Positions 44,915 through 56,394 are shown, counted from the first letter of the stretch. The stretch: DNA of 64,000 nt from Lasiosphaeria ovina (GCA_033439765.1 JAULSN010000005.1:434001-498000), one strand, 5' to 3'. The notes: generated by a model not told the origin, from the letters alone. A program made the numbers and translations.

Positions 44915-45664
44915 ATGGGGAAGCTCAAGAAGATGTTTGGCATCAAGGAGAAGGAAGAAGTAGCCTTTCCGCGCGCCATGGAGCAACCCGGCGGTGGCTA
45001 CATGCCAAACTACGGGCCCGGCTACAACCCAAACAGGAGTAACTACGGCGGGTTCAACGACAGCACTGCGACCTTTTCGACCACGGACACGCGGGGGACG
45101 TACTCGACGCTGAATTCTATCCCCGAGTTCGCGACGCCGCGCCAGATGCCGAACCAGACGCACCAGATACCACTGCGTCCGGCCCCGCAACCCCAGGCGC
45201 AGCCGCAGCCGCAGGCGAAGCCCGACCAGAGGAGCGCCAGCGGCGGCAGCTACGGCGCGGGCAACAGCTTCGGCAGCTTCGCGAGCAGCACGGGCAGCGC
45301 CAGCACGGGGTTCCGCAGCGCCAGCACGGGCAGCACCAAGTCAACGGCAACCAGCGCGACCGGGCCAGCAGCCGCGGCCGACTCCCTCGAACCGACCGTC
45401 GCGGCGGCCGACGTGCGGCGGTGCACGCGGCTGGTGCGGCGCATGTTCGAGGCGCACCTGCAGATGTGGACGTACGCCAACGTCTACGAGTCGGACGACG
45501 GCCTCAAGATGCAGAAGAAGCGCGAGGTCGACGCCATCCTCCTCGAAATCCACCAGCTCGTCGCCACCTGGCGCTCCGTCCCGCCCTCCACGTGGAGCGA
45601 CGAGGAGTACGACCAGATCAAGTGGATCTCCTCGACCCTCGACGATCCCTACTGGCATCTATAA
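44915..45664 (+). CDS. Conserved-looking small protein of unknown function
   Basis: A single frame of 249 residues with an excellent start context (caccATGG) and a basic MGKLKKMFGIKEKEE start. It begins Met-Gly, but position 6 is Met rather than Ser/Thr, so N-myristoylation is doubtful. The middle is Gln/Pro- then Ser/Gly/Thr-rich and disordered. The last ~85 residues look folded and helical: 'RCTRLVRRMFEAHLQMWTYA', then 'GLKMQKKREVDAILLEIHQL' and 'SDEEYDQIKWISSTLDDPYW'. This C-terminal helical block is the part likely to be conserved. I do not recognise the family. The preceding C/T-rich promoter and strong start suggest solid expression. Confidence 0.75.
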   Translation: MGKLKKMFGIKEKEEVAFPRAMEQPGGGYMPNYGPGYNPNRSNYGGFNDSTATFSTTDTRGTYSTLNSIPEFATPRQMPNQTHQIPLRPAPQPQAQPQPQAKPDQRSASGGSYGAGNSFGSFASSTGSASTGFRSASTGSTKSTATSATGPAAAADSLEPTVAAADVRRCTRLVRRMFEAHLQMWTYANVYESDDGLKMQKKREVDAILLEIHQLVATWRSVPPSTWSDEEYDQIKWISSTLDDPYWHL

Positions 45665-46875
45665 CGGCTGGGGCTGGAAAAGGAAGCCGACTGCCGTTGC
45701 CCTGTGGCCTTCGTCTCTCTCGCCTCCTTTACTTTAACCCGGACGCCTTTTAGCCTGCTGCGCGGGAAACTACTCCCTACCCGGCCGGTATCGAGTGGTT
45801 AGGGGCCAAAATATCTGAACCGAAACGACACGTATATATCTCTTTTTTTTTTTTTTTTTTTGTGGCGTTGAATCGCATTTCCCTTGGTGCATTTTCTGTC
45901 ATAGCTCTACGATGGAATTGTCGTCGAATAGCGAGGGACGAACGGGAACTCATGACAACCTCCCGAGACAAAGATTGGATATCTGGATAGGCCGAAGCCG
46001 GCCGGCGGTGGGAGAAGACTCGAAAAAATACCCTGAATAAAAATCGACACAGTCAGCGTGTTTCTGTCATGTTCTCTTTTCCTTTCCTTTTTATATAAAT
46101 ATATACGTACCTACTTTGCCTACATACTGCCATTTTATGACGAATATACAAAACTTATCCTGCTGCCACGGAGAACAAGAACATACGAGAACGTCTTAGT
46201 ATAAAAGAACAACACTCAGTGCATCTGGACTACAGAAGGACAAGAGGCCACAGCTGGATCACTTTTCCTTTTCTCGTAACCCTCGTAGCCCAGCCATTGA
46301 CACCAATCTAAGACACCTTAAGACACAAGTTTCCACGGAAACGCGGCGGAATTTACGTCACAGAGAAAATTCGCAACGCAAAGTTGTTTATTTTATTCAT
46401 GAGATGTGTGTGGTATTACTCTCGTCATACAGAGCCAGCGGCCAGCGTCAGGAAAAATACCCCGACGAGACCTCACCAGGTGTAAACCACTACCTGCATG
46501 ACACTACAACTCTAACAAAACACAGCTTTTGGTGTCTCCTCTCCATACGACGAATCCTTGTCTAGCGCACGGATGCCGAGAACAAGGTCGGGAGCTGACA
46601 GTGTGATAAGTCAGAACCCACTACCGATGATGATTTCGCATACTTATGCCCCCGTCGCCCCCAATGGCGAAAATAATTCTAATTATGAGCAAAGCGCCGC
46701 CCCTTTAGCTAATAGCTGTTAAGTCTTCTTTCCGTCCGTCCCATCCCAACTCCATCCCAGCATCATTCCAAGCGCTATCGGTAGTAAAAAGCCAAAAGAA
46801 AAAAAAGAAAAGCCAATTCGAGTAAACACCCGCTCGTAGTTATGACGCGTGAGCATGCTTCTCTTTAGATTATAC
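45665..46875. other. AT-rich gap between convergent genes
   Basis: 1.2 kb of 3' flank for two convergent genes, including a 19-base T run (45843-45861). Composition is clearly more AT-rich than the neighbours. No gene is seen. Confidence 0.55.
45843..45861 (+). repeat. T19 homopolymer
   Basis: Nineteen consecutive T residues, about 180 bp past the upstream stop codon. Confidence 0.95.
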
Positions 46876-49800
46876 TCAGCCTCGTGTCGTCCTGCGCCTT
46901 TTTACCGCGTTGCCCACGGCCTCTGCTTCGGCCGCTGGCGTCTGTCGCTCGTCGGCAGCCTCCTCTTTAACGAACGAGGAACCCTCGTCGTGGGACATGG
47001 AGACATCGCGTGCGTTGCCGGCGGCGACACTAGCTTGCCGGGTGCTGGTACCCGTGGTGGCGCCGGGGCGTGCGCCTTTGCGCACCTCTGCAGAGCGCAG
47101 CTCGCTAAGCAGCTTCTCTACTTCGACGAACATAGCGCGGGTATCGTTGACGACGCCGAACTCGTCTACCTTATAGCCGAGCACGTGCTCTCCGCCTTCT
47201 TCCCCGTCGCCTTGTACCTCGTCGAGGTTATGCAGGAAGCTGGGGCCAGGTCCGTGGCCGGGGTCGGGGTTGTACATGATGGCATTGGCGAACATGTGAG
47301 CCAACTCGCGGTCTAGCTGGCTGCTGTTGACGATGCCCTTGGGAGGTTTCAGTTCTTCAGTCGTGGGAAGATAGAGCGTTTTGTCGCCGGGATCGCCACC
47401 AGGTAAAGAAGCAGCCACTTGAGCCGCTGCCCTGTTACCATGATTGATGGCGACTCGTATACTCTTGAGATCTTGGGGCTGCAGGATCACTTTATGATAT
47501 CCTGGCGCATCCCTATCTCGAATGGGTACCGAAAACATACTCCCGGTTCGGTGGTGTATGATCTGCTCCATAGCCGAGCCGCTCACCTTGTTGAAAGCGC
47601 GAGTCCATAGAACCTCGCCCTCGACAGGTTTCTTGCCCTCGTCGGGCTCCTCAGGCGGTTGCTCGTGTTCTGCAGAAGGCTGCATAGGGGTTGGGGAGTC
47701 CTCATCCCGCTTTCTCTTGGCAAAGCGGGAAGCCTTGTGCCGGCCGGGCGCGCTCTCGTCCGCAATTGTGTCACCTGCTTCGACATGTGGCCTTGGGGTA
47801 GTCACTTCGTCCTTAACGATGGCTGACCCAGGCTCGTCCATAGACTGCGATACTTCCTTTGCGGGAGAGCTTACTCTCGGTGTTGGCTGCGCGGGAAGAG
47901 CTGGCAGATCGGCTGCAGAATCGGATGGCACTGTGACCGGCGGAATGGATAGCGGAGAAGGCGCGACGGCATCCGGTGCGCGCTGCGAGAGACGTGGCCG
48001 CCCTTTACGTTTTGGTCCCACACTTTCAGTCGGTTGTCCTGGCGTGGACACCGGTACCTGGACTGGAGCCGGAATAGGCGCCTTCACCGGCGTCTGGACA
48101 GCTGGTTGTACTGGTGTTACGGCCATGGGCTGCGCCGGGATCTGCGTTGGCGCCTGGACAGGTACCTGCGACTTTCTAGTTGATTCTCGCCGTTGAGCAA
48201 CGAGCGGTTCTGCCTTTGGCAAAACAGGGCTCAGGGGCTCGAATGCGGGGCTAGCTATTTCTTCGTACCCGGTGCGAGAATCAGCTCCAGGTTTGGGGGT
48301 AGATGGGGTAGCATTTGATCCCCATCTGGTACCACTGCCAGAAACTAATCTCATTGGGAAAGTCGGAGCAGGCGTCATGGGAGGAAGGCTAGGAGCAGGG
48401 CCTAGTGCGGGAGCAGGGCCGGGACCAGGACCAGGACCAACACCGGAAGCAGAAGCAGGACCGTTCCTAGCCAGCGAAGATGGGGTTGTAACGCCATACG
48501 GCTGTTGGGTTTGAAGATGACCCGCGGGGTCGGGCCTCCGATACGGTGAGTTGTATGGTACCTTTGCGGACTCTGACTGAACAAACGGTAAGTTTGGCTG
48601 GCCATATGACGGCGGCGCTTGTAGGTTCTGAGTTTGTAGCCAAGGCTGAGGTGGTGCAGCAAGTCCAGGGCTAGGCCTCGGAGGAATCATGGCTGGAGGG
48701 GTAGGGGGCACCGTCGGAGCGGTTGATGATGGTACCGGTGTGTTGCGAGCCGGGGGGTGGCCGGGGGGTGGAACCGGTTGCTGGTAGGGTGGCTGTGAAG
48801 TTCTGGTCAACGGCGGGATTGGCGCAATAGGCTGGTGGTGTCCATTTCTCCCTGCACCCGCAGTGGGCTCCAGTGCCGCTCTTATCGGCGCCGGTTGTAT
48901 GGAATGTGCGTATTGATGCTGGCCGGCATTCTGAGGACCAAGCAGAACTTGCTGCGGGACTGTCTTGTTTGTCTGCGGCTGCAGTTGGCGTGGCGTGGCG
49001 TGAGGTGCTTGTTGCTGGGGGGTCCGCGGGTACAAAGGTTGTGAAGGTTGTGGAGGTTGTAGAGGCTGCGAAGGTTGCGAAGGTTGCGAAGGTTGCAAAG
49101 ATTGCAAAGATTGCAAAGGTTGTATAAAGTTCTGGGTGGGTTGCTGCAGGGTCGCATATGGTTGTTGTCGGGAATTGGGTGTACTGGGTTGATAAGGAGG
49201 TTCCCATTTCAGCTGCCCCTGAGCCGCCGGTTGAGCAAGAGTCGGTTGGGGAGCTGGAGACTGTCGAGATCTTGCAACCCCCTCAGGCCTTTGAAGACCT
49301 TCGGCCACGACTGGCGGTGCTGGCGTGTGAGATGGCTGCGAGAATGGAGGAAGCCCTTGTGGTGGCTGAAGAACTTGAGGAATTCCGTTTGTATGTTTCG
49401 GTCCTTCTTGGGGACGAGCTGTAAGAGCTTGAGGGGTCGTCTGTGGTCCTAGACGTGGCGAACGCGCAGTCTGTGGCTGAATGAGAGCTTCTGCTACAGG
49501 CGCCGCAGTTGAAGCAAGGGGTACAGGGCGCGGGAGAATCTGGGAGCCCGGAAGTGGTGGAGCAGCCGGGGGAGCAGAAAGAACCGGGAGAGTCGGTGGG
49601 GCTGGGGTAGCTGGGGGTACTGGGACCGCCAGGGGTGCCACTGATGTCGCGACAGCTGGGACAGCCGCGGCAGCCGGGACAGTCGGAGCAGTCGGAGCAG
49701 TCGGAGCAGCCGGAGCAGCCGGAGCAGCCGGAGCAGTCGGAGCAGCCGGGGCAGCCGGGGCAGCCGGGGCAGCCGGGGCAGCCGGGGCAGCCGGGGCAGC

Positions 49801-50508
49801 CGGGGCAGCCGGAGCAGCCGGAGCGAGCTCGGGCTTCGCAGGTGAAGGCTGCCGGGGCGGCGGAGGGCCATTTCGGATGCCCTGCGGGGCCGAAAACTGG
49901 GGCGGTTGCGGAGGCAGTACTGGAGCAGCTAGCTTGGGTGACGCCGCCGGGGACGGACCGTTGCCGTTAGGTAACCCGTTCTCAGGTTTGACGGCGAGTG
50001 CCTGGGTGGCTTCGTGACTCTTGGGTGCGGGTTGTCCAACATCCTGCTCGGCGCCAGTTTCCTCGAGCTCATTAATCTCCTCCTGTACCTCATCAAACCG
50101 GTGTTCCAGCTCTTTTATTTCCTCAATAACGCTTCGCACATAGACGTCCTGTAGCTTGAGATGGGCGGCCTCAATCTTGTCGGCATGGCGGTACGCATCC
50201 TCGATGGTCAGAGGCGGAGGGGGCTGCAACCTGCGCTTCTTGGACGCAGGCGACAGAGGGCCATCGACGCGCGGGTCGGCGTCGCCCTCTAGCCTCAGCT
50301 CGTCGGCGACAAGGCGCAGAAAGAGGCCCTGCAGAGGCTCGGGTCCAAGTCTTGCGGGATCGAAGGTCGATCCATCCCTGATGAGGCTGTTGCCCACGAG
50401 CGCCTCCGAGATGCGAACAAAGGCGGCGGGGTCGGAGCCGTACTGGGCAATTCCGCGAAACAGCAGGAGGGACTCGAGAGGTGTGTAAGGCGCCGCCGTA
50501 GTATTCAT
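46876..50508 (-). CDS. BRD8/Bdc1-like bromodomain protein (NuA4-type acetyltransferase subunit, probable)
   Basis: One frame of 1210 residues from the first ATG (MNTTAAPYTPLESLLLFRGI). The N-terminal block, to about residue 65, resembles the SANT-like region of BRD8: 'AQYGSDPAAFVRISEALVGN'. A coiled coil follows at about 125-165 (IEEIKELEHRFDEVQEEINE). Residues of about 170-900 are low complexity: an Ala-Ala-Pro repeat, Gln-Pro repeats and Pro-rich sequence. The bromodomain starts near residue 965 (VLWTRAFNKVSGSAMEQII). It keeps the acetyl-lysine-binding Asn1080 in IMYNPD and carries a longer-than-usual loop after it. The tail ends in the basic run KRRRTTRG. In human and S. pombe, BRD8/Bdc1 belongs to the NuA4/TIP60 histone acetyltransferase; that assignment is by domain order and needs a profile search. 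Confidence 0.75.
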   Translation of the reverse strand: MNTTAAPYTPLESLLLFRGIAQYGSDPAAFVRISEALVGNSLIRDGSTFDPARLGPEPLQGLFLRLVADELRLEGDADPRVDGPLSPASKKRRLQPPPPLTIEDAYRHADKIEAAHLKLQDVYVRSVIEEIKELEHRFDEVQEEINELEETGAEQDVGQPAPKSHEATQALAVKPENGLPNGNGPSPAASPKLAAPVLPPQPPQFSAPQGIRNGPPPPRQPSPAKPELAPAAPAAPAAPAAPAAPAAPAAPAAPAAPTAPAAPAAPAAPTAPTAPTVPAAAAVPAVATSVAPLAVPVPPATPAPPTLPVLSAPPAAPPLPGSQILPRPVPLASTAAPVAEALIQPQTARSPRLGPQTTPQALTARPQEGPKHTNGIPQVLQPPQGLPPFSQPSHTPAPPVVAEGLQRPEGVARSRQSPAPQPTLAQPAAQGQLKWEPPYQPSTPNSRQQPYATLQQPTQNFIQPLQSLQSLQPSQPSQPSQPLQPPQPSQPLYPRTPQQQAPHATPRQLQPQTNKTVPQQVLLGPQNAGQHQYAHSIQPAPIRAALEPTAGAGRNGHHQPIAPIPPLTRTSQPPYQQPVPPPGHPPARNTPVPSSTAPTVPPTPPAMIPPRPSPGLAAPPQPWLQTQNLQAPPSYGQPNLPFVQSESAKVPYNSPYRRPDPAGHLQTQQPYGVTTPSSLARNGPASASGVGPGPGPGPAPALGPAPSLPPMTPAPTFPMRLVSGSGTRWGSNATPSTPKPGADSRTGYEEIASPAFEPLSPVLPKAEPLVAQRRESTRKSQVPVQAPTQIPAQPMAVTPVQPAVQTPVKAPIPAPVQVPVSTPGQPTESVGPKRKGRPRLSQRAPDAVAPSPLSIPPVTVPSDSAADLPALPAQPTPRVSSPAKEVSQSMDEPGSAIVKDEVTTPRPHVEAGDTIADESAPGRHKASRFAKRKRDEDSPTPMQPSAEHEQPPEEPDEGKKPVEGEVLWTRAFNKVSGSAMEQIIHHRTGSMFSVPIRDRDAPGYHKVILQPQDLKSIRVAINHGNRAAAQVAASLPGGDPGDKTLYLPTTEELKPPKGIVNSSQLDRELAHMFANAIMYNPDPGHGPGPSFLHNLDEVQGDGEEGGEHVLGYKVDEFGVVNDTRAMFVEVEKLLSELRSAEVRKGARPGATTGTSTRQASVAAGNARDVSMSHDEGSSFVKEEAADERQTPAAEAEAVGNAVKRRRTTRG
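49040..49125 (-). repeat. Gln-Pro-Ser/Leu coding repeat in the bromodomain gene
   Basis: A degenerate 9-bp repeat (GAAGGTTGC / AAAGATTGC on the plus strand) encodes QPSQPSQP and SLQSLQ runs. It is independent of the Ala-Pro array. Confidence 0.85.
49684..49830 (-). repeat. Ala-Ala-Pro coding minisatellite in the bromodomain gene
   Basis: About sixteen 9-bp units (GGAGCAGCC or GGGGCAGCC on the plus strand) encode repeated Ala-Ala-Pro. The unit variants are clustered (GGGGC copies together on the right side), a sign of recent duplication. Confidence 0.9.
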
Positions 50509-52873
50509 GCCCCAGACTCCACCTCGCCAGGGACCGAGGGGACCGTCTCGCCGCTGAAGAGGATGAATCGGCGCCACGATCTGCGACGAAATGGGCGATT
50601 AAATGTTAGCAAACGGCGACACTACGAATGAAAGGTCGAACGCGCTCGCTGTCGCGCGCCCTCGCCGTGTCGCGTCCAAAATCCGTCGAGACGTACCGGC
50701 AGCCTGAGCCTGAGACTCGGTTTACAACGGGTAAGGCGGCGCGCTGGGTCTGGTAGGTGGCATGGGGCTATTTGACCCTCTCGTCCTTCGCCGCCCGTAG
50801 TCTGCCGAAATGTCGTGAAATGATTTTTTTCGTTCGCGATTGGGCTAAAGTCACGTGAGATGCGGTTTGCGGCGGTTGATTCATATGGTCGGGTCGGGCT
50901 TTGATGGACGCCAGTCGCAGTTAGTTGAGATGCAGCGAGCAAATGGCAGCATTGATTTGGGCTTGGTAGCTGAAGACCGAGACAAGGCAAAGCCGCGAAG
51001 CTTGGTCCAATCGGTTCATTTTGGAGCGTGTTGGCACTCAGCGCACGTGATCAGGGATTGTCTGCCTCGGACCGACTCTCCAGCTCCACGACAAGCTTTT
51101 CCCCAGTGGTCTATCTACTTCAAAGGGCAAGGGCATTCCAAGCAAAACTTGAGCCCCGCGGTTTTGACACCAGCTGTCAAGCCGTATGCTATCTCGCGTA
51201 GGCAGCCGCAAACGACCGACGGTTTATTTACACATGTAAACCCGCAGCCCCGTCAGGCGAGACAAAATTGATGCTCAACTGAAGCCACAACACCGTGGGG
51301 ATGTAGGTACGGAAGCTGTTATCCGTGAAGACAACTCGACCACAGGTATCCTTAGACCAGTCCGTAAAGCAACACGGAAGAGGAAGAGCCGGTTCTTATT
51401 GCGCAGCAGGCCTAGCTGCAGCTTCCAGGTTGGTCTTTGGCTCAAGCTCAAGATTTGACAGAGATTGCGTTTTATACCATTTGCATCGTGATGGGCTCAC
51501 TGGCGATGTGGCTACCAGGTGAGCTCTGGTCATTTGCAGTCATTTAGTCACCAGTGACCTTCTGTCTGGGGCACGCCGCAACATCTCGCGTCTCTGGTGC
51601 GGGCCGGCCCTCAGCGGCCAGGACCTCTGAACCGGGACCCTGTGGAGCCCTTCTTCCCCGCCTGGAATTACCAAGTTAGCGCCTCTGCCGCCACCACTTG
51701 CTAAATTAACTTCCTCAAAGGGGTCGTCTGCAAGCCCGGAAAGAAATGCCATGAAAGGGGTTTGCACTTTGCAGGGTAATGAGGTGGTGGCCGCCCGTTT
51801 GTGGTAGCCAACGAAATCGCTCGTGGGAAATACGTGGAAAGTACGTACGGAATACTCAGTATGCGACAGACGTGCACAGTACCACAGCAGACGCAGGCGG
51901 GTTTCATGATTTGCAGTTGCTCAGATGATGCAGAGGGGTCCGTTATGCCGATCCGCTGAGACACCGTTGACAGGCCTGACCCGGATATTTGGATCATCTC
52001 CCTCGGCGGTTACTCGAGTACTGTACTTATTAGAACAGTGTAACTACAGAAACTCTGGCTCGTCTGCCTCGTGAGTAGCCTTACAGGCAGTCTGCGGTGC
52101 AGTTTGGTCGGCGGATAGAGTCAGGAGGGCTATTAGCAATTCCGATGGATTGCTCTCTTGCCTAGCCAGGCAATGAAGGCATCCGTAGACGGACGGTTGG
52201 TGAGGTCACAGACGGTTGGGACGCGGACAAAGACAGGCAGCCCGCGGGCCTTCGTAGTATAGATTGAGCGCAGCGCATTGTTGCCTTTCACCTCTCTGTA
52301 TAGGTCGGCAGCATGTGTGTATCTGTTACACCAGAGAAGGTAGGGAAGGTAGGCAGACAGGTAGTTGCCTACATATAGTTCCGCATTCCTCAGATTCTGG
52401 AACAGGCCCCATCCGTCATCCACCTCATGCCGGACGCGAGCTTCAGCTTCGTTAACATCCATCCATCCATTTAACGGCGGCTCGCTCGCATTCTCAAACC
52501 GATACGCAGCACAGCGTAATTACCGTGCATTTCTGCATTACCTCTCCTTCCCTCCGCCGCTCTCAGCCCCTGCGAGCCCTGGTCGCTAGTGTAGGCTAGG
52601 CCCCGGCTGTTAGTGGTCTAGCGAGGGCGCCAGTGGATGCCAACCTTCCTCCGGGCCTGTCAGGAGTTCGTCGCAGACTTCAGCCCAGCTTGCCGCTTGC
52701 GAACAGCTGGAACGGGACCTGCTCTTCAGTTATTAGCATTTGGCTGCCACCACCAGGCCACCTGCAACTCGCAAACCCTCCGAAGCTCGACAACCACGCC
52801 CCAGAAACCATAACCATTCCTCGCACCTCCGCAAAAGTCTACGCCCGCCTCGTCGTCACACCGACTGCCCAAC
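50509..52873. other. 2.4-kb gap between divergent bromodomain and coiled-coil genes
   Basis: Promoters of both divergent genes must lie at the ends. A 109-codon ATG frame on the minus strand (52133-52462) has no recognisable feature and is not called. ATCC repeats occur near 52458-52470. Nothing else is supported. Confidence 0.45.
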
Positions 52874-53891
52874 ATGAACATGACAGACGAGGAGCTTGAT
52901 CGCGACTGGAAGCCGAGCGGCCGCCGCCCGCAATCGTGCGTTGCCCCCTCTCTCCCGCTCCCCTCTCCATCCCGCCGCCTCTATCTTCCCGCCCAACTTT
53001 GGAGCCGACAAAATAAAGCCCGGGATGAATCCCACGCCGGTGGGGTCGCATCGTGAGCAGCAGCGGCTAACCTTGCTCTCTCGCCTGCCGCAGAACGATT
53101 GCCAGGTCCTTTTCGCAGGAGCTGGTCGACATCTTTCGCATCGAAAACAGTGTCGCAGACCTGGACGAACAAGTGAACAAGCGGTCAGTCTCCCAGCAGA
53201 CGGAAGGCCGTCTCCTCCCAGTCTCGCTCGGCGCGCCAAGCTTGGCAGCTGCATCTGAGCCGCCAGACTGGTTCCAGCGATCGGTTGACTGATTTGGAAG
53301 CTTTGATGTGCGTGCAGGAAACAGCAAATCAATACCCAGACGTCGGAGCTCGAGCAGCTCGAAGCCCGCATCCGCGAGATGGAGAAGCGGCTCAAGACCC
53401 AGGTGCCCACCGGCGCTGAAAACCAGAACGGGAGGCCGAGCGGTAGTCCGCGAACACAGCGGCCGTCCTTGGCAGACGCATTCGACGACCCGAATGCTCC
53501 CCCAGCGCCCCCTGTCAAGGACCACCCTGCCAGCCCGCGGGGCCAGCAGGGCCAGCAGCAAAACCAGAAGTACAGTGGCCGGCCACTCGCGACAAGGCAG
53601 AACCAGCAGGCGGCCCCGGGAGCACTCCCGCCAACCCCCGTGGGCAGCGAAGGTGAATGCGAACTTGTTACCCGCCCCCGAGTCCCCCGGTCGCCAACAC
53701 AGTCCCAATCCCGCTTGGGCGCATCCCCCTCTGCCGGCACTGCGATCACCACCTCTTCCTCCTCCACTGCACGAGTCAAACGGGCTGACCGAGACGATTC
53801 AGCGTCTACAAAGTCCATGTCCGAGAGCCTGAGTTTTGCTGACTATGTAATGGTTGCTGGGCCAGACGGTGACCTTGAGCAGGATGCCTAG
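52874..53891 (+). CDS. Small coiled-coil protein of unknown function
   Basis: Three exons, join(52874..52935,53094..53183,53318..53891), 241 residues; both introns fall in phase 2 and the joins are unique. The N-terminus is acidic/polar (MNMTDEELDRDWKPSGRRPQ). Residues of about 21-78 form one continuous amphipathic helix spanning both junctions: 'STIARSFSQELVDIFRIENS', VADLDEQVNKRKQQINTQ, then SELEQLEARIREMEKRLKTQ. Continuity of the heptad pattern across the junctions supports the splicing. The rest is Pro/Ser/Gln-rich and disordered, ending in the acidic SFADYVMVAGPDGDLEQDA. I do not recognise the family. A dimerising adaptor is plausible but unproven. Confidence 0.75.
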
Positions 53892-56394
53892 CTTTCTCCG
53901 ACAACATTTTCGCAATGTCCCCTTTTCCTCGCAACCCCAACGGCAGCCGGCAACCTCTCCAACCAACCCTGTATCTGCCGTCCATTGATCGCAGGACCTA
54001 GCTGAAAAGAGTACGCTCCTTTTTCAAGTCGGGCGATTGTGCAGACATGCTCTCTTTGCTGGCAGCACTTTCGTTTCCCATGGACGGCGCAACGACCATG
54101 ACGATGGCTTTCTCCCCTTTAATATATACGCTAGACTTGTTTAACTTCCCACATGAAGCAGCAACAGCAGCAATCCACAATCGTCTCAGCAAACAAGTCT
54201 CGTTTGCGGGTAATAACTTGCTTACCGCTCAGCTACCTATCTCAGCTCCGCCAGGTAGGCTCCTGCGGTTTGTTACCCCTGACCCAGACCCTTCCCAGCA
54301 AATGATCGACAAAAAGAGGGGGCGGGATGCGACAGGCCAAAAAAGGGACAACGGCCACAAAAGACTTTGCATACAGCCCATTCCATCATACTTTGCAACA
54401 CCGCATCGTCATACATTTTCTGTATCGTCGCCATCATCACAACCGTCAATTGTCGGGTTCTGGCTGTTGGTTGCTGTCTCCCTTTTCTTGCTGTCGGGCT
54501 TTCCCTGGCATGAGAGACATGTTTTATTCTTTTCTTTCCTGCTCTTTTAGTCCTGCTGCTCATTTTACGGCGTGAGAGTAGGGCAGTCATGTTATTCTGA
54601 TGGTTAATTGCTGTTGGCGTTTTTTTATTGTCAAACATTCTCTTTTTCCTTGCACCGGGGGAATCGTGATTTGCATTTGAGGAGGACCGTTTGTGCTTGT
54701 CTATTTCTATGTTTCTGCGTCATGTGTGCGTGTGGTCTGAGAGTGGTTGTCAGCAACACAGGATATGCGTGCATGCCGAGGGCCGGCTCGTCAACAATTG
54801 CGTTGCTTTTGTTGTTTGGCAGCTGATGAGTGAAGAGGTAGAAGGGGAAGCATCTCCCTCTGCCTAGTCAACTCTGCGGAGGATGAATCTTTACGGTGTA
54901 CTGTACATAATATAATATGGGCTTGAGTCTATGCATATGCGGACTGCTGCCTGCCCAACCTGCCGCCATCTGCGTGTTGGAAATAATACCCTGGAAGTCA
55001 TCATTCTTTCTTACAGAGTCTCATCGTTTTGTCTTTACGTGTACGGAGTAGACGGCAGCACGAGGAAGTAGAAAGAGCGAACACGGTCCTCTTGAAAAGA
55101 CTTGTGTGGATCGCATATCTGTGCTCGGGAGACTCAAGTAAATCTGAAAAAAGGGTTACGTTGCCAGCTCTAAGTCTGAGCTTTTATTTAACGGGCATCA
55201 GAATCTCACATCGCTTTTACTTGCGGCCATCAGCAAAGAGAAAGACAACGGCCCTATCGCGTTTATGTCCGTTCCTTTACCTTTGCGAAAAGTGGCCTTC
55301 CACAAGGAAGCAGTCGGTTAAAGAAATGAAGGAATCGGGGCGGGGGGATCAACTGGAAGTTTGATTCGCAAAGTCTCCACGTTTGAAGGGGGCTCCCTAC
55401 CTTCTCCTGTCCCTGTCTTCTCCTGTTCCTGTCCTCCCCATGCCTCGCCTGCTCTGGACTCGGCTATACCTTACCTTACAGTAAACCGAGCAGTAGATAG
55501 ACAAGGGCTACCTAAGGGATCCTTTTTTTTTTCCCCCTTGGGGAAGAGAAATGGGAAAGGGGAATCGCGGCGCATATTCCGGCTATTTGCAAACTGGCAA
55601 GCTGACAGCCGGGTCGGCGCGCCCGCCGGCATAATGGCCTCTGCTGCAACGCTGCGGCTGTGGCTGCGCGGCATGATCATCTAGAAAAGCCCCAAAAATT
55701 CATGCGGGTGTGGGTGCGGGTGCGGCTCTGCTGCAGCCGGAATGGCAATGCCTTTTCTTCTTTTTTTCTAGATTCAGCTTCTTGTATCTGCTGGTTTCAG
55801 TTACTTTTAGCCCCCCTATCTCACTCTTTCTTTTCTTACTTTCTTGCTTCTCACATCATCAATTGTCATTTTTTGAGAGTCTGAATCTTCGAGAACGAAG
55901 AGTTATTACGGCGAGTAAGACGGCCCCCTTCTATTCCCTCGTTCCCGCTTTACCCCCTTTTCGCTGGCGAACGCACCCCCGCCACCAAAGCAAAAGGGAG
56001 AACCGCCGACAGACAAAATTACACATACAAAGAAGAGAGGTAGGTCCCCGAATTAGAAAAGGAAAATATCAGAAAGAAAAAAAACCTGCCCAAACTTGCT
56101 CCCAGAGCCCCTTCCCACACACGCCGCCCGTGAGAAAGAAGAAAAGATGCACACTGCATATATGCTCCCTCCTCTTTTTGTTTGTTTGTCGATGCGCTCG
56201 TGCCGCCGCAGCCTCGTAGAAAGCTAGAAAGGAATAGGGGAAATCGAGAAAGCTGATAGAAAAGAAAGAAAAAAGATGGATCTCCCTCCCTTCCTCTTTA
56301 TGTTCTTTCTCAACAGACACGCACGCAAAATTAGACCCTAGTGGTGTAGATTTTGTTTATCACCCCGGTTTTTTTTTTGTCCTGTTTGATCTCT
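53892..56394. other. 2.5-kb gap between convergent coiled-coil and protease genes
   Basis: No supported gene despite its length. The sequence is C/T-rich with many short homopolymers, especially 54470-54680 and 55740-56360. It could hold an unrecognised non-coding transcript; I see no structural motif. Confidence 0.45.

Noticed and set aside
49040..49125. Short regularly spaced repeats, CRISPR-like at first sight
   Set aside because: In-frame 9-bp coding repeats without spacers, in a eukaryotic gene.
49481..50017. Gly-Ala-rich frame opposite the bromodomain gene
   Set aside because: It is the reverse reading of the Ala-Ala-Pro array.
52133..52462. 109-codon ATG frame on the minus strand
   Set aside because: Slightly protein-like, but no domain, no splice extension found and no recognisable relative; could be chance.
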